From: Pseudomonadota bacterium
GTDB lineage: Bacteria > Desulfobacterota > Desulfobulbia > Desulfobulbales > Desulfobulbaceae
Assembly (NCBI GenBank): GCA_009782165.1
Contig: WQUH01000105.1
Coordinates: 1-5,627 of the forward strand
DNA length: 5,627 bases
Direction: 5' to 3'
In this document: positions 4,538 through 5,627 of the stretch, piece by piece
Layout: every line of letters begins with the position of its first letter
How positions within the stretch are numbered: position 1 is the stretch's first letter
The notes under the pieces: model-generated
What the model was told of the DNA's origin: nothing
Database searches by the model: none
What the model saw: the letters and a program-made list of their open reading frames with translations, nothing else
Made by a program: the position numbers and the translations under genes

Positions 4538-5266
4538 ATGCATGGAAATGCCGGCATGAACCCATGCGTTTCTCCTCTTTTTCCCGACGTGTCGCCCATC
4601 GCGGGCGATACCTTTTCCCTTGAGCGCCAACTCGTCCGCCACGGCGCCGCTCTGGTCGCGGGCCTCGACGAGGCGGGCCGCGGGCCGCTGGCCGGGCCGG
4701 TGGTCGCCGCCTGCGTCATCCTGCCCCCTGACTGCGATTACCAGGTCTTCCGCGATTCCAAGCAGCTCACCGCGCAGCAGCGCGAGCGGTTGTTCGCCCT
4801 GCTGCGGGGCAACGGCGCCATAATCGGCATCGGCACCGCCGATCCACGGGAAATCGAGGCGATCAATATCCTGCAAGCCTCCCTGCTGGCCATGCGGCGG
4901 GCGCTTGCGGCCTGTACCGAGGCCAATGGCGGCCAAGAGCCGGATGTGCTGCTGGTCGACGGCACAAGCCGGGTGCCGGTCGCGATCCAGCAACTGGCCC
5001 TGGTCAAGGGCGAGTCGAAAAGCGCCTCCATCGCCGCCGCCTCGATCATCGCCAAGGTCACCCGCGACCGGCTGATGGCCGAGGCCCATCTCCGCTATCC
5101 GCAGTACGGTTTCGCCGGTCACCAGGGCTATCCCACCAGGGCGCACCGGCAGGCGATTGCCGCCCACGGCCCCTGCCCGCTGCACCGCCGCACCTTCCGG
5201 GGGGTGGCCGAGTTTCTCGCTGTCGAACCGGATCAGGCGGCGCCGACCCAGCCGGGTCTGTGGTGA
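4538..5266 (+). CDS. rnhB: Ribonuclease HII
   Basis: RNase HII cleaves RNA in RNA:DNA hybrids and nicks 5' of single ribonucleotides in DNA, starting ribonucleotide excision repair in the cytoplasm. Family signatures are LVAGLDEAGRGPLAGPVV with metal ligands Asp44 and Glu45, DSKQL (73-77), INILQASLLAM, VDG with Asp141, VKGESKSASIAAASIIAKVT (from 156), and the C-terminal YPQYGF, HQGYPT and HRRTF. The fourth metal ligand, normally Asp in KGD (Asp126 of the E. coli enzyme, 18 residues after its third ligand), is Glu159 here, with the same spacing of 18. The 242-residue length is slightly above average because of an N-terminal extension; an ATG at 4556, with GGAA 8 bases before it, is an equally likely start. 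It lies after the rplS terminator candidate and 20 bases before yraN. Confidence 0.96.
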   Translation: MHGNAGMNPCVSPLFPDVSPIAGDTFSLERQLVRHGAALVAGLDEAGRGPLAGPVVAACVILPPDCDYQVFRDSKQLTAQQRERLFALLRGNGAIIGIGTADPREIEAINILQASLLAMRRALAACTEANGGQEPDVLLVDGTSRVPVAIQQLALVKGESKSASIAAASIIAKVTRDRLMAEAHLRYPQYGFAGHQGYPTRAHRQAIAAHGPCPLHRRTFRGVAEFLAVEPDQAAPTQPGLW

Positions 5267-5286
5267 CGGGCGCGGGGGCAAGGGTT

Positions 5287-5627
5287 ATGTTGTGGCGTGC
5301 GAACAAGACAGCCCAGCCCACCGGCCGCCTGGGGGAATCCCTGGCCGCCGAGTTTCTGGCCGGACAGCGTTACGTGGTTGTCGAGCGCAACTACCGCAAA
5401 CCCTACGGCGAGATCGACATCATCGCCCGCGACGGCGAGACAGTGGTCTTTGTCGAGGTCAAAACCCGGAAATCAACGGAGTTCGGCTCGGCCTTCGAGG
5501 CGGTGGACCGGCGCAAGCAGCGGCAGATCTCCCGGATCGCCCAGGAATACCTGCACAGCCGCAACCTGTTGGGATCGCCCGCCCGGTTCGACGTGATCGC
5601 GATCCGCCTGGATGCCGACAACCGGCC
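5287..5627 (+). CDS. yraN: YraN / UPF0102 family protein, partial (runs off window)
   Basis: About 113 codons are present and the frame is still open at the window edge. Family members are about 120 residues, so only a few residues are probably missing. The protein has a PD-(D/E)xK nuclease-like fold, suggesting a nucleic-acid role, but no firm cellular function is established. Visible signatures are GRLGESLAAEFL (13-24), RNYRKPYGEIDIIARDG (34-50, with Glu42 and Asp44), VFVEVKTR (54-61, the E-x-K motif at Glu57/Lys59), EAVDRRKQRQI and AQEYL. The ATG at 5287 follows the G-rich stretch gggggcaaggg. A GTG at 5263 overlapping the rnhB stop is in frame and would add eight residues. Proximity to rnhB suggests co-transcription; the rnhB-yraN pair is common. 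Confidence 0.93.
   Translation, partial: MLWRANKTAQPTGRLGESLAAEFLAGQRYVVVERNYRKPYGEIDIIARDGETVVFVEVKTRKSTEFGSAFEAVDRRKQRQISRIAQEYLHSRNLLGSPARFDVIAIRLDADNR

Noticed and set aside
3767..5281. 504-codon minus-strand open frame spanning the rplS leader, rplS and rnhB
   Set aside because: It is mostly antisense to conserved genes. In the only stretch not opposite a recognised gene (3808-4042) the translation shows no familiar motif and I see no good ribosome binding site for a minus-strand start.

Overview
This window is a housekeeping translation and protein-targeting locus from a high-G+C bacterium. All recognisable genes lie on the plus strand, in the order ffh - rpsP - khpA - rimM - trmD - COG4752-type SPOUT RNA methyltransferase - rplS - rnhB - yraN (the last cut by the window edge). 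The rpsP-rimM-trmD-rplS core is common to many bacteria. The KH-domain gene after rpsP, the separate SPOUT methyltransferase after trmD, and the ffh and rnhB-yraN flanks are the layout I associate with Desulfobacterota (former Deltaproteobacteria). That assignment is an inference from gene order and protein style, not a search result.

Layout. Bases 1-27 are upstream sequence with no identifiable gene. ffh (28-1380) encodes the SRP GTPase. A 60-base spacer with a hairpin and a strong Shine-Dalgarno leads into rpsP (1441-1698). From rpsP to the SPOUT gene (ends 3807) the genes are packed with zero spacing or small overlaps: rpsP/khpA abut, khpA/rimM overlap by 1 base, rimM/trmD abut, and trmD/SPOUT overlap by 11 bases. 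The packing then breaks. A 235-base stretch (3808-4042) of visibly lower G+C separates the SPOUT gene from rplS; it holds a GC-rich hairpin, competing stem pairings and two nested small reading frames. After rplS (4043-4396) comes a strongly structured spacer with three stem-loops in a row, the last resembling an intrinsic terminator, then rnhB (to 5266) and yraN (5287 to the edge).

Functionally the genes serve ribosome assembly and maturation (S16, L19, RimM), tRNA G37 methylation (TrmD), a second probable RNA methylation (SPOUT), RNA binding (KhpA), co-translational targeting (Ffh), removal of ribonucleotides and RNA:DNA hybrids (RNase HII), and a nuclease-fold protein of unclear role (YraN).

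I see no mobile element, CRISPR array, tRNA or rRNA, and no clearly new multi-gene system. The points most worth a second look are the rplS leader with its possible chain of small ORFs ending just before an rplS start that lacks a Shine-Dalgarno, the triple stem-loop after rplS, and two Asp-to-Glu changes at functional positions: the fourth metal ligand of RNase HII and the G4 aspartate of Ffh.
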